Below are positions 10,339 through 18,905 of a stretch of 64,000 nucleotides of DNA, piece after piece. A program made the position numbers and the translations under genes. How positions within the stretch are numbered: position 1 is the stretch's first letter; the number at the start of each line of letters is the position of its first letter. The notes beneath the pieces were generated by a model. It worked only from the letters and a program-made list of their open reading frames with translations. It ran no database searches and was not told where the DNA came from. The DNA is from Virgibacillus phasianinus (GTDB lineage: Bacteria > Bacillota > Bacilli > Bacillales > Amphibacillaceae): NCBI RefSeq assembly GCF_002216775.1, contig NZ_CP022315.1, positions 248,001 through 312,000 on the forward strand, given 5' to 3'.

Positions 10339-10812
10339 TTATTTTAATCCAGCAAAGTCTTGCTGTCTGAGCGCTTCATAAATAATAATTGCGGCGGTAT
10401 TTGACAAATTTAATGATCGGACTTTCTCATTCATGTGGATGCGTAAGCACTTATCTTCTTTTCCTTCCAATAAATGCTTTGGAATCCCATCGGTCTCACG
10501 TCCAAACACAAAAAACAAATCCTCATCGACCTTACTGTAATCATAATCGGTATAATGCTTTGTACCAAAGTTTTCAATATAATAGTAATTTCCATTTGGA
10601 TATGTACGATATAATTCATCGATTGATTCATATTCACGAATATCAACGTGTTTCCAATAATCAAGTCCAGCCCGCCTCAGCATTTTATCTTCCGTGGAAA
10701 ATCCAAGCGGATGGATCAAATGCAGGGTTGTATCTGTCGCCAGGCAGGTTCTTGCTATATTACCCGTGTTTGCGGGAATTTCTGGTTGAAATAAAACTAC
10801 ATGTAAACTCAC
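10339..10812 (-). CDS. trmL: tRNA (cytidine/uridine(34)-2'-O)-methyltransferase
   Basis: A SPOUT-family (TrmH-like) enzyme of 157 residues that methylates the wobble ribose of tRNA-Leu with SAM. The three SPOUT motifs are visible: QPEIPANTGNIARTC near the N-terminus, VFGRETDGIP, and the C-terminal LNLSNTAAIIIYEALRQ. The best start is the GTG giving MSLHVVLFQ, as AAGGAG lies seven bases before it and homologues begin at that residue; an ATG two codons upstream overlaps the ribosome site. Confidence 0.95.
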   Translation of the reverse strand: MSLHVVLFQPEIPANTGNIARTCLATDTTLHLIHPLGFSTEDKMLRRAGLDYWKHVDIREYESIDELYRTYPNGNYYYIENFGTKHYTDYDYSKVDEDLFFVFGRETDGIPKHLLEGKEDKCLRIHMNEKVRSLNLSNTAAIIIYEALRQQDFAGLK

Positions 10813-10854
10813 ATTCATTCTCCTTCTTCTTTAATAACTACATAAGTATATCAC

Positions 10855-11700
10855 TTACTCCCCAATCCGAAAAAATTTATATGCAATATTTGGTGTCCAG
10901 GCTGTTGAGTCTTCGTAAGACCAATAGCGATGTGTACTATTAGATGTATGTGCATTAACAAGTGGTTCTCCATTACCATCCTTTGCAACAACAATTGTAT
11001 TATGATTCCATCTGCCATCACCTTCAAAATCATAGCATATAACGTCCCCTGGAATGAGATCCGTTGCCGCTTCCATTTCTTTCCCTTTAAGTCCGGATGA
11101 TGACCCACTTAAATACCATCTGAGTGAATGGGCAACTGCCCAGCTGAAACTCCAGTTAGAAGCGCCATACCACCATCCCCTGCCTCGATTGGGGGCGCCA
11201 GTCATTGGTGCGCCGCCAGCATGAAGACATTGGGATATATAATTCGTACAGTCTACATCAAACTGCCGGTAAGCAGGATTATAACTGTTCCACCAATGAT
11301 TCGCATATTTAATAGCTGCGAGACGGTCGTAATTAAACCGGACGTCATTGATGGCTGAATTTGATAATTCAGGTTCGCGTGTCACTAATTCATGTGGTTG
11401 TTCCATTTCTCTTACCTTATGGTTACTTATCGAATTGTTCTGTAATTCAAATTGATACGGGATATGCTGTTCTTCCTGGTAAAGATTACCACCCTGCTTC
11501 ATCAGCATTTTTAAGTGAAGAAGATATTGAAGCTGTTGTTTCCCCTCGTAACGCAATTCCTGATGCAAATGACCTTCCCCCTGAATTCGTACAATGGTAA
11601 CACCCCGTTTTTCACAAAGGGCCTTTTTCCTTGTCCACCAGTTATCTTCCTGGTGTTCCCGCTGAAAAAAGTCCTGCCAATAATCCACCAATTTTTCCAT
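10855..11700 (-). CDS. amidase-domain (YhbB-like) protein
   Basis: A 281-residue protein. Its C-terminal ~150 residues form the putative amidase domain (Amidase_6): YDRLAAIKYANHWWNSYNPAY, then DCTNYISQC with the expected nucleophilic Cys, GWWYGASNWSFSWAVAHSL, and a His in WNHNTIVV. This fold is NlpC/P60-like, and related Bacillus proteins act near the cell wall. I see no signal peptide, and the N-terminal ~130 residues are polar and unassigned. Its ribosome site lies inside a perfect hairpin, so translation may be throttled. Confidence 0.8.
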   Translation of the reverse strand: MEKLVDYWQDFFQREHQEDNWWTRKKALCEKRGVTIVRIQGEGHLHQELRYEGKQQLQYLLHLKMLMKQGGNLYQEEQHIPYQFELQNNSISNHKVREMEQPHELVTREPELSNSAINDVRFNYDRLAAIKYANHWWNSYNPAYRQFDVDCTNYISQCLHAGGAPMTGAPNRGRGWWYGASNWSFSWAVAHSLRWYLSGSSSGLKGKEMEAATDLIPGDVICYDFEGDGRWNHNTIVVAKDGNGEPLVNAHTSNSTHRYWSYEDSTAWTPNIAYKFFRIGE

Positions 11701-11706
11701 AATAAA

Positions 11707-11736
11707 CCCCTCCCCATATTAGTGTATGGGGAGGGG
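11707..11736 (-). promoter_or_regulatory. hairpin that buries the ribosome site of the amidase gene
   Basis: A perfect 12-base stem, CCCCTCCCCATA and TATGGGGAGGGG with a six-base loop, ends six bases before the ATG. On the minus strand the 3' arm is itself the Shine-Dalgarno sequence (GGGGAGGGG). It may double as a terminator for ogt (TTTATT follows) or work as a translational switch. Confidence 0.6.
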
Positions 11737-11774
11737 CTTGCCTAAATTGATAAAAAGATTCCCTAAGTAATGTT

Positions 11775-12293
11775 TTAGATATGTTTTTCATGGGCGAGTA
11801 AATATTCCTTTTTATCCAGACCACCATTGTATCCGACCATCTGCCCTCCGACACCAATTACACGGTGGCAGGGCACGATGATGGAAAACGGATTCTTATT
11901 TACTGCTCCCCCAACAGCCCGGACAGCCTTCGGATTACCAATAGCAACAGCTATATCTTTGTAAGATCTCGTTTCCCCATATGGAATGTTATCGACTAGA
12001 GCTTGCCATACCTTTTGCTGAAAAGGTGTTCCATTAAATTCAAAATCAAGTGTGAAGTCTCGTTTTTGTTCATTAAAATATGCTTGAAGCTGGTTTATGA
12101 CAGGTTCCATTTTGTCTTCGGAATGAATAAATGCTACATCGCCAAAATATCGTATCAGCCATTTATCCATTTGATCACCTCTGTCCTTCAATTCGCCATA
12201 TTCGATTCGTACAAGTTTTTCCCCATTGCTTATTAGTGTAAGTATACCAATTGGTGAATCCATTTCATCGTAATAAAGACGTACTTGTTCCAT
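11775..12293 (-). CDS. ogt: methylated-DNA--protein-cysteine methyltransferase
   Basis: A suicide DNA-repair protein that transfers alkyl groups from O6-alkylguanine to its own cysteine. The acceptor Cys142 lies in the invariant PCHRV motif. The preceding IPYGETRSYKDIA and AVRAVGGAVNKNP form the DNA-binding helix-turn-helix and arginine finger. At 172 residues it matches Ogt. It lies directly downstream of queG. A second alkyltransferase gene with the same layout is at 36,347. Confidence 0.95.
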   Translation of the reverse strand: MEQVRLYYDEMDSPIGILTLISNGEKLVRIEYGELKDRGDQMDKWLIRYFGDVAFIHSEDKMEPVINQLQAYFNEQKRDFTLDFEFNGTPFQQKVWQALVDNIPYGETRSYKDIAVAIGNPKAVRAVGGAVNKNPFSIIVPCHRVIGVGGQMVGYNGGLDKKEYLLAHEKHI

Positions 12294-12309
12294 TTCTTAT
12301 CTCCCCTAT

Positions 12310-13455
12310 CTATTTGGCAGAAATATCGTGTTGAAAATCAAGTCCTTTTTCCATTTCATAGCGAACGCCTTCATCCTGTTCTGTTTTAAGTGCATGTTCA
12401 ATTGCAGCATAAGCTTCGGAAGTTCCAATTTTCCCGAGTGACCATGCTGCCGTTCCGCGAATTACGGGGCGCGGATCATTTTCCATAACCTGAATTATTT
12501 CACCGACTGCTGACTCGTCCTTGTAATGCGCAAGACCAATCAAGGCATTTCGCTGCAAAGGTTTCTTACCACGCCATGCGCCCGCAATATGACCAAATGT
12601 TTCTTTAAATTCACGGTTAGATATTCGCAGCATTGGTTGTAGTCTAGGTTTAGCGATTTCCGGTTCCGGCTCCGTTTCTGGGTGAATATGAAAATCGATC
12701 TTTTGATTTTTAGGGCAGACTACCTGACAGGTATCACAGCCATACACCCGATTACCAATTTTGGTCCGAAATTCATCTGGTAAATAATCCTTCGTTTGTG
12801 TAAGAAATGCAATACAGCGCTGTGCATTTAACTGTCCTCCCTGAATAAGCGCACCTGTTGGGCAAGCGTCCAAACATTTCGTACAATCCCCACAGCTGTC
12901 ATCGACAGGGCTATCCGGGATAAACGGGATATTGGTAATTAATTCGCCAAGGTACACAAAGGAACCAAATTCAGGAGTAATAATCGATGTGTTCTTTCCG
13001 CTGAAGCCAATACCTGCCCGTTCAGCCACCGCGCGATCCGATAATTCGCCAGTATCCACCATTAATTTATCCTCGGACTCAGGGAATTTTTCTTTAATAA
13101 AGGATGAGAGTTTAGCCAGCCGATCACGTAAAATTACATGATAATCCGTGCCCCAGGATGCCCGGCAAAAGATACCTCGTCTTGCTTCTTTAGTACTTTT
13201 CGGTGCATTTTTCATTCGTGATGGATAAGCGATAGCAATGGAAATAATGGACTTTGCTTCAGGAAGCAGACGCTCTGGCTCTGTTCGCTCCTCAATCGAC
13301 CCCTTCTCGAAACCTGAATAATAGGCTAAATCCTGCTGTCGTTTAAGCCTTTCTTTTAATTCTGAAAAGACATCGGCAGAGGCAAAACCAATTTTATCAA
13401 TACCAATCTTTTTACTATATTCAATGATTTCCTGCTTTACTGCCTCATGATTCAT
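12310..13455 (-). CDS. queG: epoxyqueuosine reductase QueG
   Basis: A cobalamin and iron-sulfur enzyme of 381 residues that reduces epoxyqueuosine to queuosine in tRNA. Two 4Fe-4S ligand sets are visible: CGDCTKCLDACP, and CDTCQVVCP after GNRVYG. The central AERAGIGFSGKNT segment is family-typical. The C-terminal ~90 residues contain HEAT-like repeats (IRGTAAWSLGKIG), as in Bacillus homologues. The start chosen has CAGGAGG nine bases upstream; an upstream in-frame extension lacks a ribosome site. It is followed 17 bp on by ogt. Confidence 0.95.
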   Translation of the reverse strand: MNHEAVKQEIIEYSKKIGIDKIGFASADVFSELKERLKRQQDLAYYSGFEKGSIEERTEPERLLPEAKSIISIAIAYPSRMKNAPKSTKEARRGIFCRASWGTDYHVILRDRLAKLSSFIKEKFPESEDKLMVDTGELSDRAVAERAGIGFSGKNTSIITPEFGSFVYLGELITNIPFIPDSPVDDSCGDCTKCLDACPTGALIQGGQLNAQRCIAFLTQTKDYLPDEFRTKIGNRVYGCDTCQVVCPKNQKIDFHIHPETEPEPEIAKPRLQPMLRISNREFKETFGHIAGAWRGKKPLQRNALIGLAHYKDESAVGEIIQVMENDPRPVIRGTAAWSLGKIGTSEAYAAIEHALKTEQDEGVRYEMEKGLDFQHDISAK

Positions 13456-13485
13456 GGTTATTGCCTCCTGGTATTGCAAGTCCAA

Positions 13486-15189
13486 TTACTGCTTAACCTT
13501 TAATGTGCGTATACGATTTAATACTGCCGCAATTTCATAGGTACGCGGTCGGGCTACATCGCCTGGATGTTGATCAGGATGTGCTGTGAATGACGAGAGC
13601 CCTTTTTTATCTATCTGTTCGTTTACTTTAATTAGTAATTCTTTTAGGGGCTGGGATTTGGCCAGCGCGTTTGTTTTATCCAAATACTGAATAATTTCCG
13701 CAATCATTCTTGTTTGTGAAGAATCCACAAGTTGTTCTGTTTGGTCAAACGTTATTTCTGTTTTACCCATAAGGATTTTGGTTAATCCTTTAGCTTGAAC
13801 CTTGGATCGTTTTCCTTTTGTTGTCTGCAAGCCGGATTGTTCCAATTGACGGTGCGAAACATTCCCAAAACTATCTTCACCCTTATGGCTGCGTTTTGCT
13901 GGATATTCAGCAACTATTTCTTTTGCTCTTTTGGTAACATTCTTTGGAACATATTCTTCCATCATTATAACATCATCTGCTACATCAAAATAGTCACCGG
14001 AACCCCCCATTACAATAATGGCAGATACTGACATTTGATTATGAAGCTGTTTCACTTTATCAATAAATGGGGTAATTGGTTCTTGTTCCTTTTTAACCAG
14101 TTGTTGCATCCGTTGGTCACGGATCATAAAATTGGTTGCACTTGTATCCTCATCGATAAGTAATGTTGTCGCTCCGGTTTCCAGTGATTCCATTACATTT
14201 GCTGCCTGTGAGGTACTTCCACTGGCATTTTCTGTGGTAAAGAAATCTGTATCCTGCTTGTGTGGCAGGTTGGTAATAAATGGTGAGATGTTAACGCCTG
14301 TTACCTGGCGGCCATCCTCGGCTCGGATCTTGACTGCATCAGGGTCTGTTAATACATATTCACGCCCGTCTTTTGATGTATGATTGTATACCCCTCGTTC
14401 AATGGCTTCCAGTAATGTGCTCTTCCCGTGATAGCCACCACCCACTATTAGTGTAATACCACTTTTGATGGCCATGCCCTTGAGTAGCTGCTCGCGATGC
14501 GGAATTGAGATTTCAACTTCATTTTCAGTGGGACTAGTAAATGGAACAGCCTGTTTTAACGGACGATCACTTACTCCACTTGCCCGCGGCAAAATAGACC
14601 CATTCGCAATGAAGGCAATCCAATTATGGGCTTTCATCTTTTCACGGATAGCCTGTTGTTGATCAGCCAGTATATTCGCTTGTTCAATTTCCCTGTCTGA
14701 AATTGTAAAAATGGATTTGTTAATTATGGATGGAATAGCTTGTTTGAACAGTTTTTCTGCCTCTTTACCATTTATTCTACGGCCATTTGCAGGTAAGCCC
14801 ACTGATAAACAAATAATGGTTGCTTCAGCAGAAATCGAAACAGCACTTCGCTCCAGGACTTCCTGGTGTGGAGCATCAAATTGAATGAGCCCACTTTTCC
14901 CCGATCCCCTAACAGTTAAAGAATTATGATAAACCGCATGTCCAACAGCCCTTGCGATACGGTTCTCTGTTGCTGTTCTGCGGTAATAAGTTGATAACCA
15001 ATTTTCGTTTATTTGACGATATTTATTAGGTACAATAATACGAATTTTTGACGGAGTAGCAAACGGATCCCCTTGGACATAATCTATAACTAAGTCAAAT
15101 TTATTGAACTTGTAATTTCCCTGAATGCTTTTATACGCTTTATAACTTTTTCCATCGAGCAATCGTAAATTTTGAATAAGTTTATCCAT
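13486..15189 (-). CDS. ABC-class ATPase (COG3044 type)
   Basis: A 567-residue predicted ATPase related to ABC ATPases but not part of a transporter. The Walker A segment is GGGYHGKSTLLEAIE in the middle of the protein, and ATTLLIDEDTSATNFM is the Walker B region. There are no membrane helices. The family is widespread and its function is, to my knowledge, not established; a role in RNA or DNA handling is sometimes suggested. It lies between tRNA-Gly and queG. Confidence 0.8.
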   Translation of the reverse strand: MDKLIQNLRLLDGKSYKAYKSIQGNYKFNKFDLVIDYVQGDPFATPSKIRIIVPNKYRQINENWLSTYYRRTATENRIARAVGHAVYHNSLTVRGSGKSGLIQFDAPHQEVLERSAVSISAEATIICLSVGLPANGRRINGKEAEKLFKQAIPSIINKSIFTISDREIEQANILADQQQAIREKMKAHNWIAFIANGSILPRASGVSDRPLKQAVPFTSPTENEVEISIPHREQLLKGMAIKSGITLIVGGGYHGKSTLLEAIERGVYNHTSKDGREYVLTDPDAVKIRAEDGRQVTGVNISPFITNLPHKQDTDFFTTENASGSTSQAANVMESLETGATTLLIDEDTSATNFMIRDQRMQQLVKKEQEPITPFIDKVKQLHNQMSVSAIIVMGGSGDYFDVADDVIMMEEYVPKNVTKRAKEIVAEYPAKRSHKGEDSFGNVSHRQLEQSGLQTTKGKRSKVQAKGLTKILMGKTEITFDQTEQLVDSSQTRMIAEIIQYLDKTNALAKSQPLKELLIKVNEQIDKKGLSSFTAHPDQHPGDVARPRTYEIAAVLNRIRTLKVKQ

Positions 15190-15225
15190 AATGCATATCC
15201 CTCCTATTTATTTTCTGAACCTAAA

Positions 15226-15268
15226 TAAAAACGCAACGCTTCGTAGTTTGCTACGAAACACTGCGTTA
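15226..15268 (-). terminator. terminator of tRNA-Gly
   Basis: Arms AACGCA...TTTCGTAG and CTACGAA...TGCGTT form a long hairpin followed by TTTTTATTT on the minus strand, just 3' of the tRNA. Confidence 0.8.
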
Positions 15269-15279
15269 TGACATATGTA

Positions 15280-15353
15280 TGGAGCGGGTGAAGGGAATCG
15301 AACCCTCATCATCAGCTTGGAAGGCTGAGGTTTTACCACTAAACTACACCCGC
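15280..15353 (-). tRNA. tRNA-Gly (anticodon TCC)
   Basis: The acceptor stem GCGGGTG/CACCCGC, D-arm TAGTTTAGTGGTAAAA, anticodon stem TCAGC/GCTGA around the loop CTTCCAA (anticodon TCC, reads GGA/GGG), and the T-arm with GGTTCGATTCC are all present. The CCA end is encoded (15280-15282). The body is 71 nt. Confidence 0.97.
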
Positions 15354-15531
15354 AAAATTCGACAACCTTTTTAAGAAGATGTTTACTATTATAGCAAGTT
15401 TGCATTTATCAAGCAAGGGTTAATTTAAATTTTTCGAAAAACGACCCTGCCTAATATGCGTGAAAACAACCATTTACAATGATGAAAGATAACGATAAGA
15501 TAGACGTATGCTTGACGGGGAGGCGAAGAGA

Positions 15532-16407
15532 ATGTCCGTATATCCAATCATGTTGTCACAGACAAAGTTTATTCACCGGGATAATTTGCACTATCCCTTT
15601 GAGGAACGCGCCATGCAATTTGGCGATGGTGTGTATGAAGTTATCCGTATTTACAAGGGCAACTATTATTTAATGAAAGAACATATTGATCGATTCTTCC
15701 GATCTGCTGAGGCAGTGAAAATCAGACTTCCTTTTACAAAGGAAGAGCTTACCAATCTATTAAACAATTTAATTCAAAAAAATGTTGTTACAGCTGATGC
15801 GAAATTATATTTACAAGTGTCACGAGGTTCAGCATCACGAGACCACATTTTCCCTGTAGGTATTGACGCAAATGTGTATGGTTATATTCAGGAACAGGCA
15901 AGGAATGTAACCAACTTACAGGATGGTGTGAAGGCAATTACCGAACGGGATATCCGCTGGGAATATTGTTATATTAAAAGTTTAAATCTATTACCGAATG
16001 TGCTGGCTAAACAAACAGCAAGCGAACAAGGCGCATATGAGGCTATTTTGCACAAGGATGGTATGGTTACCGAATGCAGTTCTTCAAATGTATATTTGAT
16101 AAAAGATGGTACTATTTATACGTACCCTGCCACAAAAAGGATCTTGCATGGCTGTGTGCGGATGCGAGTAGAACAGTTTGCTAAAGATTTGAATATTCCC
16201 TTTAACGAGGAAGGCTTTACTGTTGAAGATATTGCACTTGCTGATGAAATGTTTTTATCAAGCAGCACATCAGAAGTGCTGCCGATTATCACAGTAGATG
16301 ATTCAAAAATCGGCAACGGATATCCAGGGCCGATAACTAGAAAGTTGCAACGCGCATACGAAGAAGATGCCAATATTAGCGACAAGAAAATTGAACAAAC
16401 GAATTAG
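15532..16407 (+). CDS. dat: D-amino-acid (D-alanine) aminotransferase
   Basis: A PLP class IV aminotransferase of 291 residues, interconverting D-alanine and 2-oxoglutarate with pyruvate and D-glutamate for peptidoglycan precursors. FEERAMQFGDGVYEVIR is the N-terminal signature. The PLP lysine lies in YCYIKSLNLLPNVLAK, and EAILHKDGMVTECSSSNVY and TSEVLPI are family blocks. The ATG used has GGGGAGG eight bases upstream; an ATG eight codons earlier has none. It is monocistronic with a terminator. Confidence 0.93.
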   Translation: MSVYPIMLSQTKFIHRDNLHYPFEERAMQFGDGVYEVIRIYKGNYYLMKEHIDRFFRSAEAVKIRLPFTKEELTNLLNNLIQKNVVTADAKLYLQVSRGSASRDHIFPVGIDANVYGYIQEQARNVTNLQDGVKAITERDIRWEYCYIKSLNLLPNVLAKQTASEQGAYEAILHKDGMVTECSSSNVYLIKDGTIYTYPATKRILHGCVRMRVEQFAKDLNIPFNEEGFTVEDIALADEMFLSSSTSEVLPIITVDDSKIGNGYPGPITRKLQRAYEEDANISDKKIEQTN

Positions 16408-16416
16408 ACAATGTCG

Positions 16417-16446
16417 AAGAGCTCCCTACCAGGGGGCTTTTTCTTA
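16417..16446 (+). terminator. terminator of dat
   Basis: The stem AGCTCCCT/AGGGGGCT with a three-base loop is followed by TTTTT, about 12 bp after the stop codon. Confidence 0.9.
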
Positions 16447-16625
16447 TCCTGTGGGGATTGGCTGTTATATCTGAAATTTGGCCGATATATCTTGGGAATA
16501 GAATCGAAAACATTTTTTAATCCTAACCAGTATGAACTTTCCCAAAATTCTACTATTCTATTTGCTTCGATTTGCGAAATAGTTTAAACTTGATGAAACT
16601 ATTTTATTGTTTAGGAGGACTTTTC

Positions 16626-18629
16626 ATGTCAGATGCGAAACGCCCGCTAACAGCGGAAGACCTTACACAAATAGAAGTTTATAGTGACCCGCAACACGCA
16701 CCAAATGGTGATGCATATGCCTTTGTTTCAACCTCAATAAATAAGGATAATAAATATGAATCCCAACTCTATACGCAAAAGCTAACAGACTCCGAACCAA
16801 GACAATGGACCTTCGATGAGGATGCTAAAAATTGCAATCCCCGCTTTTCCCCTGACGGACAACATTTAGTTTTCCAATCTACCAGAAGCGGTGTTCCACA
16901 ACTGTGGCTCGCCCATACCGATGGGGGCGAGGCCCGTCAGCTTACTACGTTTAAAAATGGGGCTGTTAATCCTTCATGGTCAAAAGATGGAAACCAAATC
17001 ATTTTCAGTGCACGATTGGAAAAGGATGATAATGTACAGGAACAAAAGGAACATACAAAAGACGAAAAGAAAAAAGAAGCAGAAGACAAAGCAAAGGAAC
17101 CAATTGTAATTAATCGGTTGAAGCACAAGGCCAATGGGAGTGGTTTTCGCGATGAGAAAAGAACCCAGATCATTCAATATAATTTAGCTTCGGAGCAATT
17201 TATTCAGCTAACCCACGGGGATGCCGATTATGATTATGAGGATATATCGCCTGATGGAAGTCTTATTCTTTTTTCAGCAAATCTTGATGCGGACGAAGAT
17301 TCATCGTTAACAAACGATCTATTTTTATTACATACAGATACAAAAGGAATGGAAAAGTTAACAAACGGGAAAGGGTCCTATAGCAATGCCTCTTTCTCCC
17401 CCAAAGGTGATAAAATAGCCTGTTTTGGTAATGAGTTTGCTTATGCTGGGGCGACTCAGGATGAACTATTCGTGTTTGATCTTACAACTAAAGCAAGAAC
17501 TTGTTTAAGTGAATCAATCGACATGCCACTTGGTGATATGATGATTGGCGATACACGCATGGGCCAGTCAACAACAGGTCCTGTCTGGTCAGGTAGCGGT
17601 GACGCCTTGTTTTTTATTGGAACGGATCATGGTGCCACAGGACTTTATCAAGCTGATTTGCAAGGTGGAATTGCAGTTCTTTACAAAGATAATAATCATG
17701 TATTTGGTTTTTCTTATAACGACAAGTCTGAATCTTTTGTTCTAGGAATCAGCACCCCAACAAATCCATGTAACTTTTATCAATTGAAAGATGGCAAACT
17801 TGCTCGACTAACGAATGCCAATGCTGAATTTTTACAAGAAGTTGCCCTTTCAGAACCGGAAACGATAACAGTAGAAGCTGAAGATGGCTTTGAAATTCAG
17901 GGGTGGATATTACATCCCATTGATTTTAATGAAAATGAAAAATACCCGTTTATCCTTGAAATTCATGGGGGACCACATGCCATGTATGGACAAACCTTTT
18001 TCCATGAAATGCAATTGCTTGCAGCAAAAGGATACGTTGTTTTATATACTAACCCGCGCGGCAGCCATGGATATGGACAGGAATTTGTTACGGCATGCCG
18101 CGGAGACTATGGCGGTAAAGACTATTCGGATCTCATGCAGGCAGTTGACTATGCCTTGAAAAATTATGATTTCATTGATCAAGACCGCCTCGGCGTTACT
18201 GGTGGCAGTTATGGCGGATTTATGACAAACTGGATTGTCGGGCACACAAATCGCTTTAAGGCCGCAGTAACGCAGCGCTCAATATCCAACTGGCTTAGCT
18301 TTTACGGAGTAAGTGATATTGGCTACTTCTTCACCGAATGGGAATTAGGTGAAAATCTATTGGATGACCCGAAGAAGTTGTGGGATTTCTCCCCCTTGAA
18401 ATATGCGAAGGCAGTGGACACGCCGCTGTTAATCGTTCATGGGGAAGAAGATCTGCGTTGTCCAATTGAACAGGGGGAACAACTCTTTATTACATTAAAA
18501 CATCTAAAAAAACAGGTTGAATTCGTTCGCTTCCCTGGCGCAAGTCATGAATTAAGTCGAAGCGGAGAACCATTGATGCGAATCGAGCGATTGCATCATA
18601 TTTGTCGCTGGTTTGAGAAATATTTGTGA
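16626..18629 (+). CDS. S9-family peptidase (acylaminoacyl-peptidase type, YuxL-like)
   Basis: A cytoplasmic prolyl-oligopeptidase-clan serine peptidase of 667 residues. The N-terminal ~400 residues form a WD/PD40-like beta-propeller (repeats such as NPRFSPDGQHLVFQS and NPSWSKDGNQIIFS). The C-terminal alpha/beta-hydrolase domain shows the nucleophile Ser in GGSYGGFM, Asp in LIVHGEEDLRCP and His in PGASHELS. AGGAGG lies seven bases before the chosen ATG. A Lys/Glu-rich insertion (EQKEHTKDEKKKEAEDKAKE) splits the propeller. The exact peptide substrate is unknown. Confidence 0.9.
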   Translation: MSDAKRPLTAEDLTQIEVYSDPQHAPNGDAYAFVSTSINKDNKYESQLYTQKLTDSEPRQWTFDEDAKNCNPRFSPDGQHLVFQSTRSGVPQLWLAHTDGGEARQLTTFKNGAVNPSWSKDGNQIIFSARLEKDDNVQEQKEHTKDEKKKEAEDKAKEPIVINRLKHKANGSGFRDEKRTQIIQYNLASEQFIQLTHGDADYDYEDISPDGSLILFSANLDADEDSSLTNDLFLLHTDTKGMEKLTNGKGSYSNASFSPKGDKIACFGNEFAYAGATQDELFVFDLTTKARTCLSESIDMPLGDMMIGDTRMGQSTTGPVWSGSGDALFFIGTDHGATGLYQADLQGGIAVLYKDNNHVFGFSYNDKSESFVLGISTPTNPCNFYQLKDGKLARLTNANAEFLQEVALSEPETITVEAEDGFEIQGWILHPIDFNENEKYPFILEIHGGPHAMYGQTFFHEMQLLAAKGYVVLYTNPRGSHGYGQEFVTACRGDYGGKDYSDLMQAVDYALKNYDFIDQDRLGVTGGSYGGFMTNWIVGHTNRFKAAVTQRSISNWLSFYGVSDIGYFFTEWELGENLLDDPKKLWDFSPLKYAKAVDTPLLIVHGEEDLRCPIEQGEQLFITLKHLKKQVEFVRFPGASHELSRSGEPLMRIERLHHICRWFEKYL

Positions 18630-18780
18630 GAAAAGCGCAAGCGCCCTGTTTAGAAGTGGACGCATAAGCAAGGGACCGCGTACGCTTAAGTTTGGCGTTC
18701 GTAGTGTCCCTTGCCGGGGCAAGGAGGCTGAAGCCGTGCCCTAAGGTGCGCAACGGTCCGCAGCGGAAAACAATCCAGCG
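18630..18780. repeat. chimeric intergenic repeat (family A start, family C piece)
   Basis: The first ~80 bp follow family A (AAAAGCGCAAGCGCC, then the paired blocks GCAAGGGAC and GTCCCTTGC). The segment CCTTGCCGGGGCAAGGAGGCT is the core of the family C repeat found twice near 53,300-53,900, and GTCCGCAGCGG follows. It lies between convergent genes and runs into a family B hairpin. Confidence 0.65.
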
Positions 18781-18905
18781 CATACTTTTTAGCTTTAAGT
18801 TTACAAAAACAGACAAGAAAAAATCCGAACTACTTCAAATTCTAATCAAAGAATTGAATCATAGTTCGGATTTCTCTCTGGCTAAAACACTTTTGTCCCA
18901 GCCTT
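18781..18905. repeat. family B hairpin repeat, copy 2
   Basis: The same arms as copy 1, ATCCGAACTA (18823-18832) and TAGTTCGGAT (18862-18871), are flanked by TTTACAAAAACAG and 'taaaacacttttgtcccagcc'. It overlaps the stop codon of the next minus-strand gene by two bases. Confidence 0.8.
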
